A stretch of DNA of 64,000 nucleotides from Planctomycetia bacterium (GCA_016795155.1 JAEUIE010000059.1:1-64000), one strand, 5' to 3'. Shown: positions 8,931 through 18,794, counted from the first letter of the stretch. Program-made: numbers and translations. Notes: generated from the letters alone by a model not told the origin.

Positions 8931-10379
8931 ATGAGAACAGTTGATACTCATCGAATGGCTCACTTTACCTGGTATGGATTGTGGGAAAATATCGGACAGC
9001 GCGCACTTCCAAATCGCTTATCAAGAATTTTGTGGCGATGGATGAATGCACAGCGATGGTTCCTGGAAAAGCACGTTGTTTCAGGCACTGTCCGCGTTCA
9101 CAACGTTTTTCCAGTTGAAGTCGAAAATCAACTCGTCTGGTGGTATCTGTATGAATCACCCACAGCCGATGGGCGCTATTACCAACTGCCACTGGTGTTG
9201 TTGCCTGATGCAGCGATTTGCCAGAGCAAGCCTATTGCACAATGGAAAGGTGCTCAAGCTGGTTACCTATATGATGCCTGGTCTTGGCCTGCATTTTCGA
9301 GATGGTTTTTCGATCGACTTGCAAGTGATGCCACTCCATCTGATCCCGATCTGCAGACATGGCGGAATGTATCCTTGAATAAAGTGGATCGGGTTCAACT
9401 GCATCATTCCGAACAAAGCAACACCTCTATTCAGCTTGGCGATCAGTATTTCATGAAGGCGATTCGTATTGTTCAGTCTGGCGTACAACCCGAAGAAGAA
9501 ATGGGCCAGGAACTGACGGCCAGGAAGTTCAAGCATTCCATCCCGTTACTGGCAGGCGCATCCATCGCAGTTCAAAATGGATTTGCAAACGTCTCGTTGG
9601 TTTCACCATTGGTACCGAATCAGGGAAATGGCTGGGAGTGGTTACTGGAAGAATTGCAGAAATATTCTAAACCCCATGACTGCATGGCTTCATTGAATCT
9701 TTTGGGAGAGCGAACCGCCGAATTACATCAATGCCTCAGTTTGCCAACAGACAATCCATCATTCTCAACTGAAAGCTACACTCAGGAGCAAGCGGCTTTT
9801 CGTATAGAACAACTCACCCTTAACCTGCAGAATACTGTTCGGATACTAAGTCATTTTCGTACTACTGATCAAAAGACCAAAGTATTGGTTGCTGATTTTA
9901 AGCAGCTTGCTGGGTGCGCATTATTACGGCCATTCAACATTCCAACTCATACGAACCTGACTATCCAGCGAATTCACGGCGATTATCATCTGGGTCAGGT
10001 ACTACGAACCGATAACGACTGGCTCATCATTGATTTCGAAGGAGAACCACTTCGTTCTCTTGCTGAACGTCGAAGTAAAGATTTACAATGGCGCGATGTA
10101 GCGGGAATGCTTCGGTCAATCGATTACGCCATTAACTATTCGACGATGAAAAATGGTACAGCAGTTGATGCTGCAATAGCTCAACAACTCAGTAATGCAT
10201 TTCTTGATGGTTACCAGAAAGCCATGGATCCAAAACAACAGGCAGCCATGATTGCATGGCTGCCTGTTCTGTTATTGGAGAAAGCACTCTATGAAATCGA
10301 ATACGAACTGATTTCTCGTCCCGATTGGCTTAGTGTTCCACTGCAAGGCGCCAATCAACTGCTCCGTGCATTTTCATGA
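8931..10379 (+). CDS. Maltokinase (ATP-dependent, makes maltose-1-phosphate)
   Basis: This encodes 482 residues from the ATG at 8931 (an ATG at 8955 is also possible). The C-terminal lobe carries 'IHGDYHLGQVL' and 'IIDFEGEP', the catalytic and metal-binding motifs of the aminoglycoside-phosphotransferase-like fold in the form typical of Mak/Pep2 maltokinases, followed by 'RSKDLQWRDVAGMLRSIDYA', also typical. The N-terminal part ('WRWMNAQRWFLEKH') matches the maltokinase cap region. In many actinobacteria and other phyla maltokinase is fused to TreS; here it is free-standing. It shares a 127-bp divergent promoter region with glgE, consistent with co-regulation of the GlgE pathway. Confidence 0.88.
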   Translation: MRTVDTHRMAHFTWYGLWENIGQRALPNRLSRILWRWMNAQRWFLEKHVVSGTVRVHNVFPVEVENQLVWWYLYESPTADGRYYQLPLVLLPDAAICQSKPIAQWKGAQAGYLYDAWSWPAFSRWFFDRLASDATPSDPDLQTWRNVSLNKVDRVQLHHSEQSNTSIQLGDQYFMKAIRIVQSGVQPEEEMGQELTARKFKHSIPLLAGASIAVQNGFANVSLVSPLVPNQGNGWEWLLEELQKYSKPHDCMASLNLLGERTAELHQCLSLPTDNPSFSTESYTQEQAAFRIEQLTLNLQNTVRILSHFRTTDQKTKVLVADFKQLAGCALLRPFNIPTHTNLTIQRIHGDYHLGQVLRTDNDWLIIDFEGEPLRSLAERRSKDLQWRDVAGMLRSIDYAINYSTMKNGTAVDAAIAQQLSNAFLDGYQKAMDPKQQAAMIAWLPVLLLEKALYEIEYELISRPDWLSVPLQGANQLLRAFS

Positions 10380-11383
10380 GTGATTCGATCGCCCGGCCAG
10401 AGTAATACCAGTTTCGGCCAGTTCGTAGTGTAGCCTCGCGTTGACAGCCAGTGGCAGCCACTGACAAGTAAGGCAATCAAAGACAGCAGCATGCCGAGTT
10501 TGAACCAGCCATGCCGTTGCAGCCATTGCATGGGGACCATATCAGCAGAAGTTACTTTCTCGATGCCTTCCGTTTTTAGTTTCAGTGCCATCAGCATGGT
10601 ATCGTTGGCTTTGTCACTCCAGGCAGCCTGTTCCAGCGAGAAAGAGAAAAACAACCAGTATGCTATAAAAGCCAATGTAGTAATAATCAGGAGTATGCTG
10701 ACAATGGTATCCTGATGACTTGCCAGCTTTTGAATGGTGGGTTTGTAGTTTTGTACCACGGGTGAGGTGACATAGCGGTCAACCAGTTGAACCATCAGCA
10801 AGAGGAACCCTGCCAGGCAGGCGAAGAATGCCAGAATCATCAGCGGTGCACTGGAGAGTGATTTCACCATCAAATCAGTTTCAGGCGTTTTGGATGCATA
10901 TCCGAAAGCAACACCCATACCGCTTTGTTCCGCCAATGTGATATTCCCCATGTAGATACCTACCCAGGGGAAAAAGAAGAGAATGAAAAGCACAAAGAGA
11001 ATTCCCAATCCGAATCCATTGAAAAACGCTTCAGGAAGTGGTTTTTGCAGAATGCGTTTCAGGAAACCAGTTGCTTTGCCAGCAACCGAAGCAGTATTCT
11101 GATTTGCTGCGGGTGGCACAGGCGGTACCGTGCTCGCTGATGGCGGTGTCCAGGCGGTGGTGTTTCCCAAGGGATCAGGCGTGACCGGTGCAGGTGGCGG
11201 TGGTGGCAACGGAGCAGGTGTTGCTGGCGACGGTGGCTCCACTGCTTTCGGTGGCGTAGTGCCAGCACTTGCGAAGGGCACGGTTAACGGTCCCTGGCAC
11301 AGGGTACATTGCGTCGTCTGTCCAGCTAATGACTCGCTGATTTCTATTACTTTGGCACAATGGGGACACACCAGTTTCATCAC
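10355..11383 (-). CDS. Zinc-ribbon, proline-rich membrane protein
   Basis: This encodes 342 residues. It opens with a zinc ribbon (CPHC at residues 5-8, CTLC at about 27-30) of the kind common at the start of planctomycete membrane proteins. A Pro/Ala/Thr-rich linker spans about 40-100. Four transmembrane segments follow at about 130-155, 185-205, 230-250 and 300-320. No catalytic motif is visible. The 3' end overlaps that of the convergent maltokinase gene by 25 bases. The function is unknown. Confidence 0.75.
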   Translation of the reverse strand: MMKLVCPHCAKVIEISESLAGQTTQCTLCQGPLTVPFASAGTTPPKAVEPPSPATPAPLPPPPPAPVTPDPLGNTTAWTPPSASTVPPVPPAANQNTASVAGKATGFLKRILQKPLPEAFFNGFGLGILFVLFILFFFPWVGIYMGNITLAEQSGMGVAFGYASKTPETDLMVKSLSSAPLMILAFFACLAGFLLLMVQLVDRYVTSPVVQNYKPTIQKLASHQDTIVSILLIITTLAFIAYWLFFSFSLEQAAWSDKANDTMLMALKLKTEGIEKVTSADMVPMQWLQRHGWFKLGMLLSLIALLVSGCHWLSTRGYTTNWPKLVLLWPGDRITHENARSS

Positions 11384-11530
11384 GGTCTCCCTTTGAATTA
11401 ATCCCGAGCGAGCGTTTCCCGCCTGACCCGGATTGGAAAATGAAGTTCATGCAGATCATTCTCTGTCTCATCGTAATAATAAGATACAGAGAACAATCCA
11501 TTTCCAGACAATTACCTACAGGTTTACGTC

Positions 11531-12568
11531 ATGCAGTCGCTTCAAGCCATTATCTCTGCACCCTTTCAAACTGCTGTTCGTAGTGTCACGCTGGAGTTGC
11601 CACAAAGCAATCAGATATTGGTAGAAACTGCCTATTCCGTCATCAGTGCAGGTACCGAATTGGCCGTTTATACGGGTAAACATCAGTGGCTGCTGGATCC
11701 TCGCATGACGGACTGGAAGTTCCCCTTTAAACCGGGTTACAGTGCTGCAGGAGTTATTCGAGCCGTTGGCTCAGATATTTCAGGTCTGAAGGCTGGAGAT
11801 CGCATTGCCTACCCCGGTAATCATGCTTCTGCTGAACTTCTGACTCTTGGCCATGAGCGTGGCCGGTGGTGGAAACTGCCTGACAATCTGGATTTCCAGA
11901 CCGCTGCCTGGTCGTGTGTGGCGCGTTATGGCATGGGGGGAAGTATTCGCGCAGGTTTAACTCTGGGTCGCTCTGCAGCAGTCATGGGGCTGGGTGTTAT
12001 TGGTCAATGGACATTGCGATGTCTGAAAGCTGCTGGAGCATTTCCAGTCATTGGCATTGATGCAGTAAAAATGCGCCGTGATGCAGCCATGCAGGGTGGA
12101 GCTGATGCTGTTATTGATCCTTCACAAGGAAATGTGTTACCAACTTTGCAATCGATCACCGGCCTTCGAGGAGCAGAAATTGTTGCCGATGCCACTGGTG
12201 TGCCTGATGTCATTCCGCAAGCCATGAGCCTGGCTTGCGATGCCGGGCAGGTGATAATCGTGGGCAGTCCACGAGGCAAGGTCAACGACGTCAATTTCTA
12301 CGACGATCTTCATCGCCGTTACATCGAAGTAACCGGGGCGCACGGCAACATGTTATTTGAACCATCCCACCACAGACTGGCAGGCGCGTGGAATATTGAT
12401 AAGGCAGAAAACTGGTTATTGGCCAGCATGGCGCAAAAACGCATTACCACCAATGGGCTGATCACTCACGAAATTACACCGGAAGAACTGGGCAAGGCCT
12501 ATGATGGATTGCTCAATAATAAGCAGGAATATCTTGGTGTGGGCGTTCGTTGGAATCTGAGCCTTTAA
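11531..12568 (+). CDS. Zinc-type alcohol dehydrogenase-like (MDR) oxidoreductase
   Basis: This encodes 345 residues. The medium-chain dehydrogenase fold is clear: a GroES-like N-terminal domain with 'SVISAGTELAVYTG' and 'GYSAAGVIRAVGSDI', then a Rossmann domain with the nucleotide-binding 'VMGLGVIGQWTLRCLKAAGA' at about 155-175. The usual GHE and structural four-cysteine zinc sites are not obvious, placing it with bchC-like or threonine-dehydrogenase-like relatives whose substrate is unclear. It meets the BshB1-like gene tail to tail with a four-base overlap of stop codons. Confidence 0.85.
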   Translation: MQSLQAIISAPFQTAVRSVTLELPQSNQILVETAYSVISAGTELAVYTGKHQWLLDPRMTDWKFPFKPGYSAAGVIRAVGSDISGLKAGDRIAYPGNHASAELLTLGHERGRWWKLPDNLDFQTAAWSCVARYGMGGSIRAGLTLGRSAAVMGLGVIGQWTLRCLKAAGAFPVIGIDAVKMRRDAAMQGGADAVIDPSQGNVLPTLQSITGLRGAEIVADATGVPDVIPQAMSLACDAGQVIIVGSPRGKVNDVNFYDDLHRRYIEVTGAHGNMLFEPSHHRLAGAWNIDKAENWLLASMAQKRITTNGLITHEITPEELGKAYDGLLNNKQEYLGVGVRWNLSL

Positions 12569-13353
12569 CCCAACGGTAAATGGTCTTTCCCGGGTAACTG
12601 CACCGGGGCAGAACTGGCCGCACCGCCCTGCACTGTTGTCATAAAGTCTTTTGAACCAATTGGTGTTGGCAATGCATATTGCTCACCGTACATGAAACCA
12701 CATCTGCCTCCCAGATAGGCATTGTGAGCTTTGAGGAAGTGCTCCAGTTTCTTCAATCGCGGCTCGTCAAACTGGGAACCGTAGCAGCGAATAGATGCCA
12801 GTTTCTTTTCATAGACATCACTGACATCAAGTATAAAGCTGCCATGCCATTGCCGTTGTTCAGCATCAAAGGGGATCACTGCATATACAAGGTGTGGAAC
12901 ACGGTACGGCGAAGTGCCAGCAAATCGATCATCCCATTTGGTCAATTGCGAATAAAAGCGTGAGGCTTCCACCAGCATGTGACCCTGGTGATGGTCAGGA
13001 GAAGCTGCTGGAGTTCTTCCTGCCATCACGATAACTACCGATGGTCGTAGTTTTCGAAACGCCGTACCAAGGGCAAAACGATTTTCCGGACTGTCCATCA
13101 ACACACGGTTCGGCAAGTTGAGATTAAACCGATACGGAACACCTAAGGCTACTCTGGCTGCTTCAGCTTCCTGCTGCCGCAATTCAAACGTGCCCCGCGG
13201 CGTTGGTTCACCTGAGGTCAAGTCAAGCATGGCAACGGTTTTGCCCTGCTGAACCAGCTTGGCCAACGCTCCGCCACAGGTTATTTCAAGATCATCCGGA
13301 TGCGGCGCCACTGCAAGAACATCAATTGACTGAGGAGCATGATCAGGAATCAT
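12565..13353 (-). CDS. PIG-L family N-acetylglucosamine deacetylase, BshB1-like
   Basis: This encodes 262 residues. 'VLAVAPHPDDLEITCGG' near the N-terminus is the zinc and catalytic PHPDD motif of LmbE/PIG-L deacetylases, and 'SPDHHQGH' supplies the later histidine ligand. The 'LDLTSGEPTPRGTFELRQQE' segment closely follows the BshB1 pattern (DLT.GE...RGT...R..E). BshB1 deacetylates GlcNAc-malate during bacillithiol synthesis in the cytoplasm. No bshA or bshC is present in the window, so the assignment rests on sequence pattern alone; another amino-sugar deacetylase is possible. Confidence 0.8.
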   Translation of the reverse strand: MIPDHAPQSIDVLAVAPHPDDLEITCGGALAKLVQQGKTVAMLDLTSGEPTPRGTFELRQQEAEAARVALGVPYRFNLNLPNRVLMDSPENRFALGTAFRKLRPSVVIVMAGRTPAASPDHHQGHMLVEASRFYSQLTKWDDRFAGTSPYRVPHLVYAVIPFDAEQRQWHGSFILDVSDVYEKKLASIRCYGSQFDEPRLKKLEHFLKAHNAYLGGRCGFMYGEQYALPTPIGSKDFMTTVQGGAASSAPVQLPGKDHLPLG

Positions 13354-13394
13354 ATGTGGTGTGCCTTAATGGCTGGGATTGTTACAACTGGTAA

Positions 13395-13739
13395 TTAACC
13401 GGGAGGCCACGCGAGATCGCGTCCACCCAGCAGGTGCATATGAAGATGAGGCACGGTTTGGCCTGCCTGCTCTTTGCAATTCAGCACCAGGCGATAACCT
13501 TCTGTTAGATTTAATTGCCTGGCCAGTTTTTGTGCTACCAGGTGGAGATGCCCCAAGGTTGCTTGATCTTCCACGCCGATGTCATCATGTGTTCTGATGA
13601 CCTTTTTGGGAATGATCAATACATGGACAGGTGCCTGGGCGTTGATGTCATGAAACGCCAGGCTGATATCATCTTCATGAATAATCTTGGCAGGTATTTC
13701 TCGATTAATAATCTTCTGGAAGATATTTACTGGAAGCAC
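13395..13739 (-). CDS. HIT-family (histidine triad) protein
   Basis: This encodes 114 residues from a GTG start at 13739, chosen because AGGAG lies seven bases upstream and because the resulting 'MLPVNIFQKIINREIPAKII' start matches HIT proteins; the longer frame from 13880 runs into the divergent gene. The histidine triad is PHLHMHLLGG near the C-terminus, and 'HDINAQAPVHVLIIPKK' is the family core. HINT-type members hydrolyse nucleoside phosphoramidates such as AMP-lysine. The gene is divergent from the RNase HII-like gene. Confidence 0.93.
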   Translation of the reverse strand: MLPVNIFQKIINREIPAKIIHEDDISLAFHDINAQAPVHVLIIPKKVIRTHDDIGVEDQATLGHLHLVAQKLARQLNLTEGYRLVLNCKEQAGQTVPHLHMHLLGGRDLAWPPG

Positions 13740-13807
13740 ATGCAAGCTCCTGTCATAAAACACCTGCTGACAATGTACAGCACCGCATCGATTCTTCCAG
13801 CACAAGG

Positions 13808-14743
13808 ATGAGCATGACCTGGTACATGGGAATTGACGAAGCAGGCTATGGGCCCAATCTTGGTCCGTTTGTGATGTCATCTGCCATGTTCTCGGTGCCG
13901 GATGGCGTCACGAACGATTTATGGAAAGCCATGCAACCGGCTGTACGCAAAGCTAACCAGAAAGCGGATGGCAGGCTGGTAGTAGATGATTCCAAACAGG
14001 TCTATTCACCCAGTGTTGGAATTGGTGTGCTCGAAAAGAACATCTGGCCTTTTATTCAACTTAAAGATAATCAGACATTGGATTTCTCCCAACTATGGGA
14101 GTCGGTATGCATCAGCACGCTTCAATCAGTTCAACATGAACCTTATCTTCAATTATCGCAAACATTGCCCTTTGGAGCCGTAAGTGTATCCAGCCAGGCT
14201 TTACTGCAAGGCACTCTGGCACAACTTGGAATCAAACTTGAGCAGTTGCAAAGCTGCGTCGTCATGCCCAGGCAGTTTAATCAACTCACGAAAGAGTTTG
14301 ATTCCAAGGCCGCTGTGCCTTTAACGTGCATCAGTGAATTACTTGCCAAATTGCCTGCAAATAAACCGGTGCAGATTACCATTGATCGCCTGGGGGGCAG
14401 GCAGCACTATTTGAACCAAATCAGGCTGTGGTTTCCGAACAGCAAACTGGCCATCATTTCTGAAACAACCCAATGCAGTCGCTATCAGGTTGATGATCGT
14501 ATCACGATTCAGTTCATGGTGCAGGCAGATCAACAGAGCTTTTCTGTCGCTCTGGCCTCCATGCTCAGCAAATATTGGCGTGAGTTGATGATGATGCAAT
14601 TCAATGCCTGGTTTGTTGCTCTGTTACCCAATCTCAAGCCGACAGCAGGCTATCCAGTCGACGCTACTCGATTCTGGAATGACATTGAACCTATACGCAA
14701 AAGTCATCAATTCATTGTCAACGACTGGTGGCGTGAACGCTAA
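13808..14743 (+). CDS. RNase HII-like protein (divergent RNase H superfamily)
   Basis: This encodes 311 residues. 'GIDEAGYGPNLGPFV' at residues 8-22 matches the RNase HII/HIII opening (DEAGRGPLxGP), placing the first two catalytic acids at D10 and E11. 'VVDDSKQ' corresponds to the DSKKL motif, 'ITIDRLGG' supplies a third acid, and 'QADQQSFSVALASMLSKYWR' corresponds to the GD....IAAASIxAKVxRD helix with the fourth. It is longer than typical RNase HII (about 200-220), with an insert in the middle. Biochemically it may nick RNA-DNA hybrids, but the family has drifted far enough that this is inference. A second ATG at 13814 is an alternative start. Confidence 0.72.
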   Translation: MSMTWYMGIDEAGYGPNLGPFVMSSAMFSVPDGVTNDLWKAMQPAVRKANQKADGRLVVDDSKQVYSPSVGIGVLEKNIWPFIQLKDNQTLDFSQLWESVCISTLQSVQHEPYLQLSQTLPFGAVSVSSQALLQGTLAQLGIKLEQLQSCVVMPRQFNQLTKEFDSKAAVPLTCISELLAKLPANKPVQITIDRLGGRQHYLNQIRLWFPNSKLAIISETTQCSRYQVDDRITIQFMVQADQQSFSVALASMLSKYWRELMMMQFNAWFVALLPNLKPTAGYPVDATRFWNDIEPIRKSHQFIVNDWWRER

Positions 14744-14866
14744 TCGCTTTTTCATTCAAAGACTTACTCTCATACTTCCCTTGTTCAACACTCTGATCGC
14801 GCATACGATTTCAGGAAGGGACGATTCTCCTCTCCCGCCTGAATTCCCACCCGCAAAGGTTGTGAC

Positions 14867-17194
14867 ATGCGCGTTTCTGTCATACTCAGCATCTTCTTCC
14901 TGACCAGTTTCTCATTCGCTGAAGATTGGACCCACTGGCGTGGTCCAACCATGAATGGCGTTGGAGCTGACAAGGATTTGCCCGATGATTGGAACCCCAA
15001 AGGGAAAAACGTCATCTGGACGCAACCGGTTGGAAGCCGTTCTGCACCGGTGGTCAGCCGAGGCAAGGTGTACCTCATTGGCAGCGTGAATCCTGATAAA
15101 GTCAATGAACAGGAGCGAGTAACCTGCATGGATGCAGAGACGGGTAAGATTTTGTGGGAGCACCGTTTCAACGTCTTCCTGACTGACATTGTAACCAACC
15201 GCGTTGGCTGGGCTGTGCCTTGTGCTGATGCTGAAACTGGAAATGTTTATACTCACGGGACTCAGGGACTGCTCACCTGCTTCAGTGAAGACGGAAAGAT
15301 CGTCTGGCAACACTCGCTAACCGAAGAATATGGCCGCGTCAGCGGTTATGGTGGAAGAACTTCATCACCCACGGTGATTGATGACCTGGTGATTATCCAC
15401 ATGGTTCAATCAAGCTGGGGTGATAATGGTCGCGGTGGATTTCGTTTTGCTGCATTCGACAAGAAGACTGGAGTTCCTCGCTGGTGGTCAGAACCAGGTG
15501 GCCCACCTGCCGATACCACATACTCGGTACCCATTGCCGTAGTTGTCAACGGCACGAAACTCGTTGTTGCCGGAGGTGGCGATGGTGGCATACATGCATT
15601 GAAGGCAGCGACGGGTGAAAAAGTATGGACCATGCCTTTGACACCACGTGGAGTTAATGTTTCTCCCGTGGCAGACCATGCCAAGGGTTATGTTTATTTC
15701 TGCCAGAGCGAAGAGAATTTCGGTACCAATGTTCAAGGCACCGTCTTATGTGTTGATGCTTCCAAAACCGAAGCTGATGGCAAACCCAGGATCGTTTGGA
15801 AAAAGACTGGTATTCTTTCCGGTTTTGGCTCACCAGTCCTCCATGATGGCAGGCTCTATGTAGTCGATAACCTTGCCAAACTCATTTGCCTGGATGCTGC
15901 TACTGGGAATGAAATTTTCCAACACAAGTACGGCCGTAACACCAAGGGTTCGCCACTTCTGGTTGATGGCAAGTTTTATGTAGGTGAAGTAAGCTCTACC
16001 TGGCATTGTTTCCGTCTGGGTAAAGATAAATGCGAAAAGCTCAGTTCAACCCGCATTCCAGCTGGACCAGGTGGAACCCTGGTGGAAGTAAACAGTACTC
16101 CAGCGGTTTCCAATGGCCGGTTGTACTTTGCCGATACCGATAACATTTATTGTGTTGGCAAGTCGCGTGAGAAGCCCCCGGTAACGCCTGCCACTCCAGA
16201 TCCTACAGCACAGACGCCTAAGCCCACTCCAGGACCAGCGACCTATGCACTGGTTACGCCGGGTGATATTACCGTTCATCCCGGACAAAAGTTCAATGTG
16301 AAAGTCAGACTATATGACTCACATGGCATATTTATTGGCGAGCAGAACGCTGATGAATGGACGTTGCCTACTGCTCCACCACCACCGAACAGCCCACCAA
16401 ATGCTGCTCCGATTCCAGCACTCATGGCATCGGTTTCCAAAGATGGCGAAGTGATAGTTTCTCCATCGGTCAAGGCACAATCAGGCGTGGTTCAAGCCAG
16501 CATCAAAGTTGGCGACAAAGTGCTGACTGCCAAAGGCCGCGTGCGAGTTGCTCCTGTTTTGCCTTTCGAGGAAGATTTCGAGCAGGTTGATCTAGACCGT
16601 ATTCCCACCGGCTGGATCAATCTGGCAGGTAAATTCAGAACACTGGCATTGCCTGATGGCACTCGCGTCATGAAGAAACTGGCGAATAATGCCAACCCAT
16701 TGCTGGCCCGTGCCTATGGCTATATTGGACTGCCCGAAATGAGCGACTACACCATCTCGGCAGACATCATGGGAACAGCTAAAGAAGAAAACAAAGTAGT
16801 CAATATGCCTGATATGGGCCTTGCCAATTGCCGCTATTCCCTGACGATCGATGGCACCAAACAGAAACTGCAATTACGCTCGTGGGAAGCACGACGACGT
16901 GTTGAAACCATCATGGATTTCACCTGCAAGCCTGGGCAATGGTACAGCTTCAAGTTCAAGGTTTCCCAACAGGGCGATAAGGCAATCTGTGAAGGTAAGG
17001 TTTGGCCCAAGAACATGCCTGAACCAGCCGAATGGACGATCCGCCTGGAAGACCCCAGTCCGAATCGCAACGGTGCACCGGCGCTGTATGCCTATTCCAC
17101 TGCTATTCCTACTAGTGGCCAGGGCGTCGGCACTGAAACTTTCTTCGACAATGTCAAAGTCGTTCCTAACTCGGTCAGTTCTACCAAACCATAA
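14867..17194 (+). CDS. Secreted PQQ-type beta-propeller protein with C-terminal beta domain
   Basis: This encodes 775 residues with a signal peptide (MRVSVILSIFFLTSFSFAED). Residues about 20-430 form an eight-bladed PQQ-like propeller; blades carry variants of 'G.V....A.TG...W....'. A Pro/Thr linker near 435-460 leads to an Ig-like segment, then a C-terminal domain (about 560-770) that looks like a concanavalin/LamG-type beta sandwich. No enzymatic residues for a quinoprotein dehydrogenase were recognised, so it is likely a binding or scaffold protein outside the cytoplasm. A 7-bp hairpin lies between this gene and the next propeller gene 48 bases downstream. Confidence 0.82.
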   Translation: MRVSVILSIFFLTSFSFAEDWTHWRGPTMNGVGADKDLPDDWNPKGKNVIWTQPVGSRSAPVVSRGKVYLIGSVNPDKVNEQERVTCMDAETGKILWEHRFNVFLTDIVTNRVGWAVPCADAETGNVYTHGTQGLLTCFSEDGKIVWQHSLTEEYGRVSGYGGRTSSPTVIDDLVIIHMVQSSWGDNGRGGFRFAAFDKKTGVPRWWSEPGGPPADTTYSVPIAVVVNGTKLVVAGGGDGGIHALKAATGEKVWTMPLTPRGVNVSPVADHAKGYVYFCQSEENFGTNVQGTVLCVDASKTEADGKPRIVWKKTGILSGFGSPVLHDGRLYVVDNLAKLICLDAATGNEIFQHKYGRNTKGSPLLVDGKFYVGEVSSTWHCFRLGKDKCEKLSSTRIPAGPGGTLVEVNSTPAVSNGRLYFADTDNIYCVGKSREKPPVTPATPDPTAQTPKPTPGPATYALVTPGDITVHPGQKFNVKVRLYDSHGIFIGEQNADEWTLPTAPPPPNSPPNAAPIPALMASVSKDGEVIVSPSVKAQSGVVQASIKVGDKVLTAKGRVRVAPVLPFEEDFEQVDLDRIPTGWINLAGKFRTLALPDGTRVMKKLANNANPLLARAYGYIGLPEMSDYTISADIMGTAKEENKVVNMPDMGLANCRYSLTIDGTKQKLQLRSWEARRRVETIMDFTCKPGQWYSFKFKVSQQGDKAICEGKVWPKNMPEPAEWTIRLEDPSPNRNGAPALYAYSTAIPTSGQGVGTETFFDNVKVVPNSVSSTKP

Positions 17195-17242
17195 GTTAAA
17201 CCATCTGCTCTCCTGCAGATGTTGATTCAGAGGATCTGTTTT

Positions 17243-18775
17243 ATGCTGCGTAAGCTACTCATTAGTACATCATGTCTGGCTGTGTTGGGCATCAGTCTGG
17301 CTGAAGACAGTGCACCCAAAAAGCCGGGAAGCGATTTCAGCTTTGCTCCGAAAAGCTGGCCGATGTATGGCGGCACACCTGACCGAAACATGGTGAATCA
17401 CATCGACAAGGGTATCCCTGCCGAATGGGATGTTGATAAGAACAAGAATGTACTCTGGTTTGCTGAACTGGGTTCGCAATCGTACGGCAATCCGGTAATT
17501 TCAGGGGGCAAGGTTTTCCTAGGCACCAACAATGGCAATCCTCGCGATCCGGCTATCAAAGGTGACCGTGGCAACCTCATGTGCTTCCGTACCAGCGATG
17601 GTCGTTTCCTCTGGCAGATTGTCCACGACAAACTGCCTGCTGGCCGCGTCAACGATTGGATGGAACAAGGTGTCTGCTCTTCACCGCTGGTGGAAGGCGA
17701 CAAAGTCTATTATGTCAGCAATCGTGGCGAAGTAATATGTGCCACAACAGAGGGATTAAGTGCAGGCAACGTCGGCGTGAAGGACGAGCAATACAAAGGC
17801 GTCGAGCACGGCGATATTGTCTGGCGACTCGACATGATGAAGGAATTGGCAGTTTTTCAGCATAACATGGCATCGTGTTCACCACTGCTGGCGGGTGATA
17901 TCCTCATGATCATTACCGGCAATGGTCATGATGAATCCCATGAGAACATTCCCTCGCCACAAGCCCCAAGCTTTCTGGGCATTGATAAAAAGACAGGCAA
18001 AGTCATCTGGTCGAGCAATCTGCCTGGCGACAAGATTCTGCATGGCCAATGGTCCAATCCCTGTTATGCCGTCATCGGCGGTGTGCCGCAGGTCATTTTC
18101 TGTGGTGGCGACAGTTGGATGTATGCATTTGATCCGACCAACGGCAAACTGCTATGGAAGTTCGATTGCAATCCCAAGAACACTGTGTACAAACTGGGTG
18201 GCAAAGGAACCAAGAATGAGATCATTGGAACACCGGTTGTCTACGAAGGCAAAGTTTATCTGGCTATCGGCCAGGACCCTGAACATGGCGACGGCGTAGG
18301 CCATATGTGGTGCATTGATCCCGCAGGTAAGACTGGCGATATTTCTCCTAAAAATGATAATTTCGACCCCAAAGCGCCAGAGAACAAAGGCAGCGGCCTG
18401 GTCTGGCATTATGGTGGCACGAAAGAAGATGGTGAACTCAAATGGCATCGCAGCATGTCAACTGCCGCAGTGCATAACGGGTTGATGTACATCTGCACGC
18501 TGCATGGCTTCGTCAGTTGTTTTGATGCCAACACCGGCCAGCACTACTGGACACACGATACCCTGAGCAACATCTGGGGATCGTGCTATGTGGTGGATGG
18601 CAAAGTGTATGTTGGCACCGAAGAAGGGGACATTCTCGTTTTCGCAGAGGGCAAGGAACTGAAACTCCTTTCCAAGAATGACATGAAAGGCTCAGTGCTG
18701 AGTACCCCTGTTGTTGCCGATGGCGTTCTCTATGTAATGACCAAAAACAGGCTGTACGCCATCAAGCAGAAGTAG
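17243..18775 (+). CDS. Secreted PQQ-type beta-propeller protein
   Basis: This encodes 510 residues from the ATG at 17243, eight bases after AGAGGA and starting a clear signal peptide (MLRKLLISTSCLAVLGISLA). An ATG at 17219 in the same frame gives a poorer start. The body is a PQQ-like propeller opening 'SWPMYGGTPDRNMVN', which is typical of planctomycete PQQ-propeller proteins. It follows another propeller gene by 48 bases and is followed by a strong terminator, suggesting a two-gene operon. The substrate is unknown. Confidence 0.85.
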   Translation: MLRKLLISTSCLAVLGISLAEDSAPKKPGSDFSFAPKSWPMYGGTPDRNMVNHIDKGIPAEWDVDKNKNVLWFAELGSQSYGNPVISGGKVFLGTNNGNPRDPAIKGDRGNLMCFRTSDGRFLWQIVHDKLPAGRVNDWMEQGVCSSPLVEGDKVYYVSNRGEVICATTEGLSAGNVGVKDEQYKGVEHGDIVWRLDMMKELAVFQHNMASCSPLLAGDILMIITGNGHDESHENIPSPQAPSFLGIDKKTGKVIWSSNLPGDKILHGQWSNPCYAVIGGVPQVIFCGGDSWMYAFDPTNGKLLWKFDCNPKNTVYKLGGKGTKNEIIGTPVVYEGKVYLAIGQDPEHGDGVGHMWCIDPAGKTGDISPKNDNFDPKAPENKGSGLVWHYGGTKEDGELKWHRSMSTAAVHNGLMYICTLHGFVSCFDANTGQHYWTHDTLSNIWGSCYVVDGKVYVGTEEGDILVFAEGKELKLLSKNDMKGSVLSTPVVADGVLYVMTKNRLYAIKQK

Positions 18776-18794
18776 ACTTTAACAACAATTAAAC

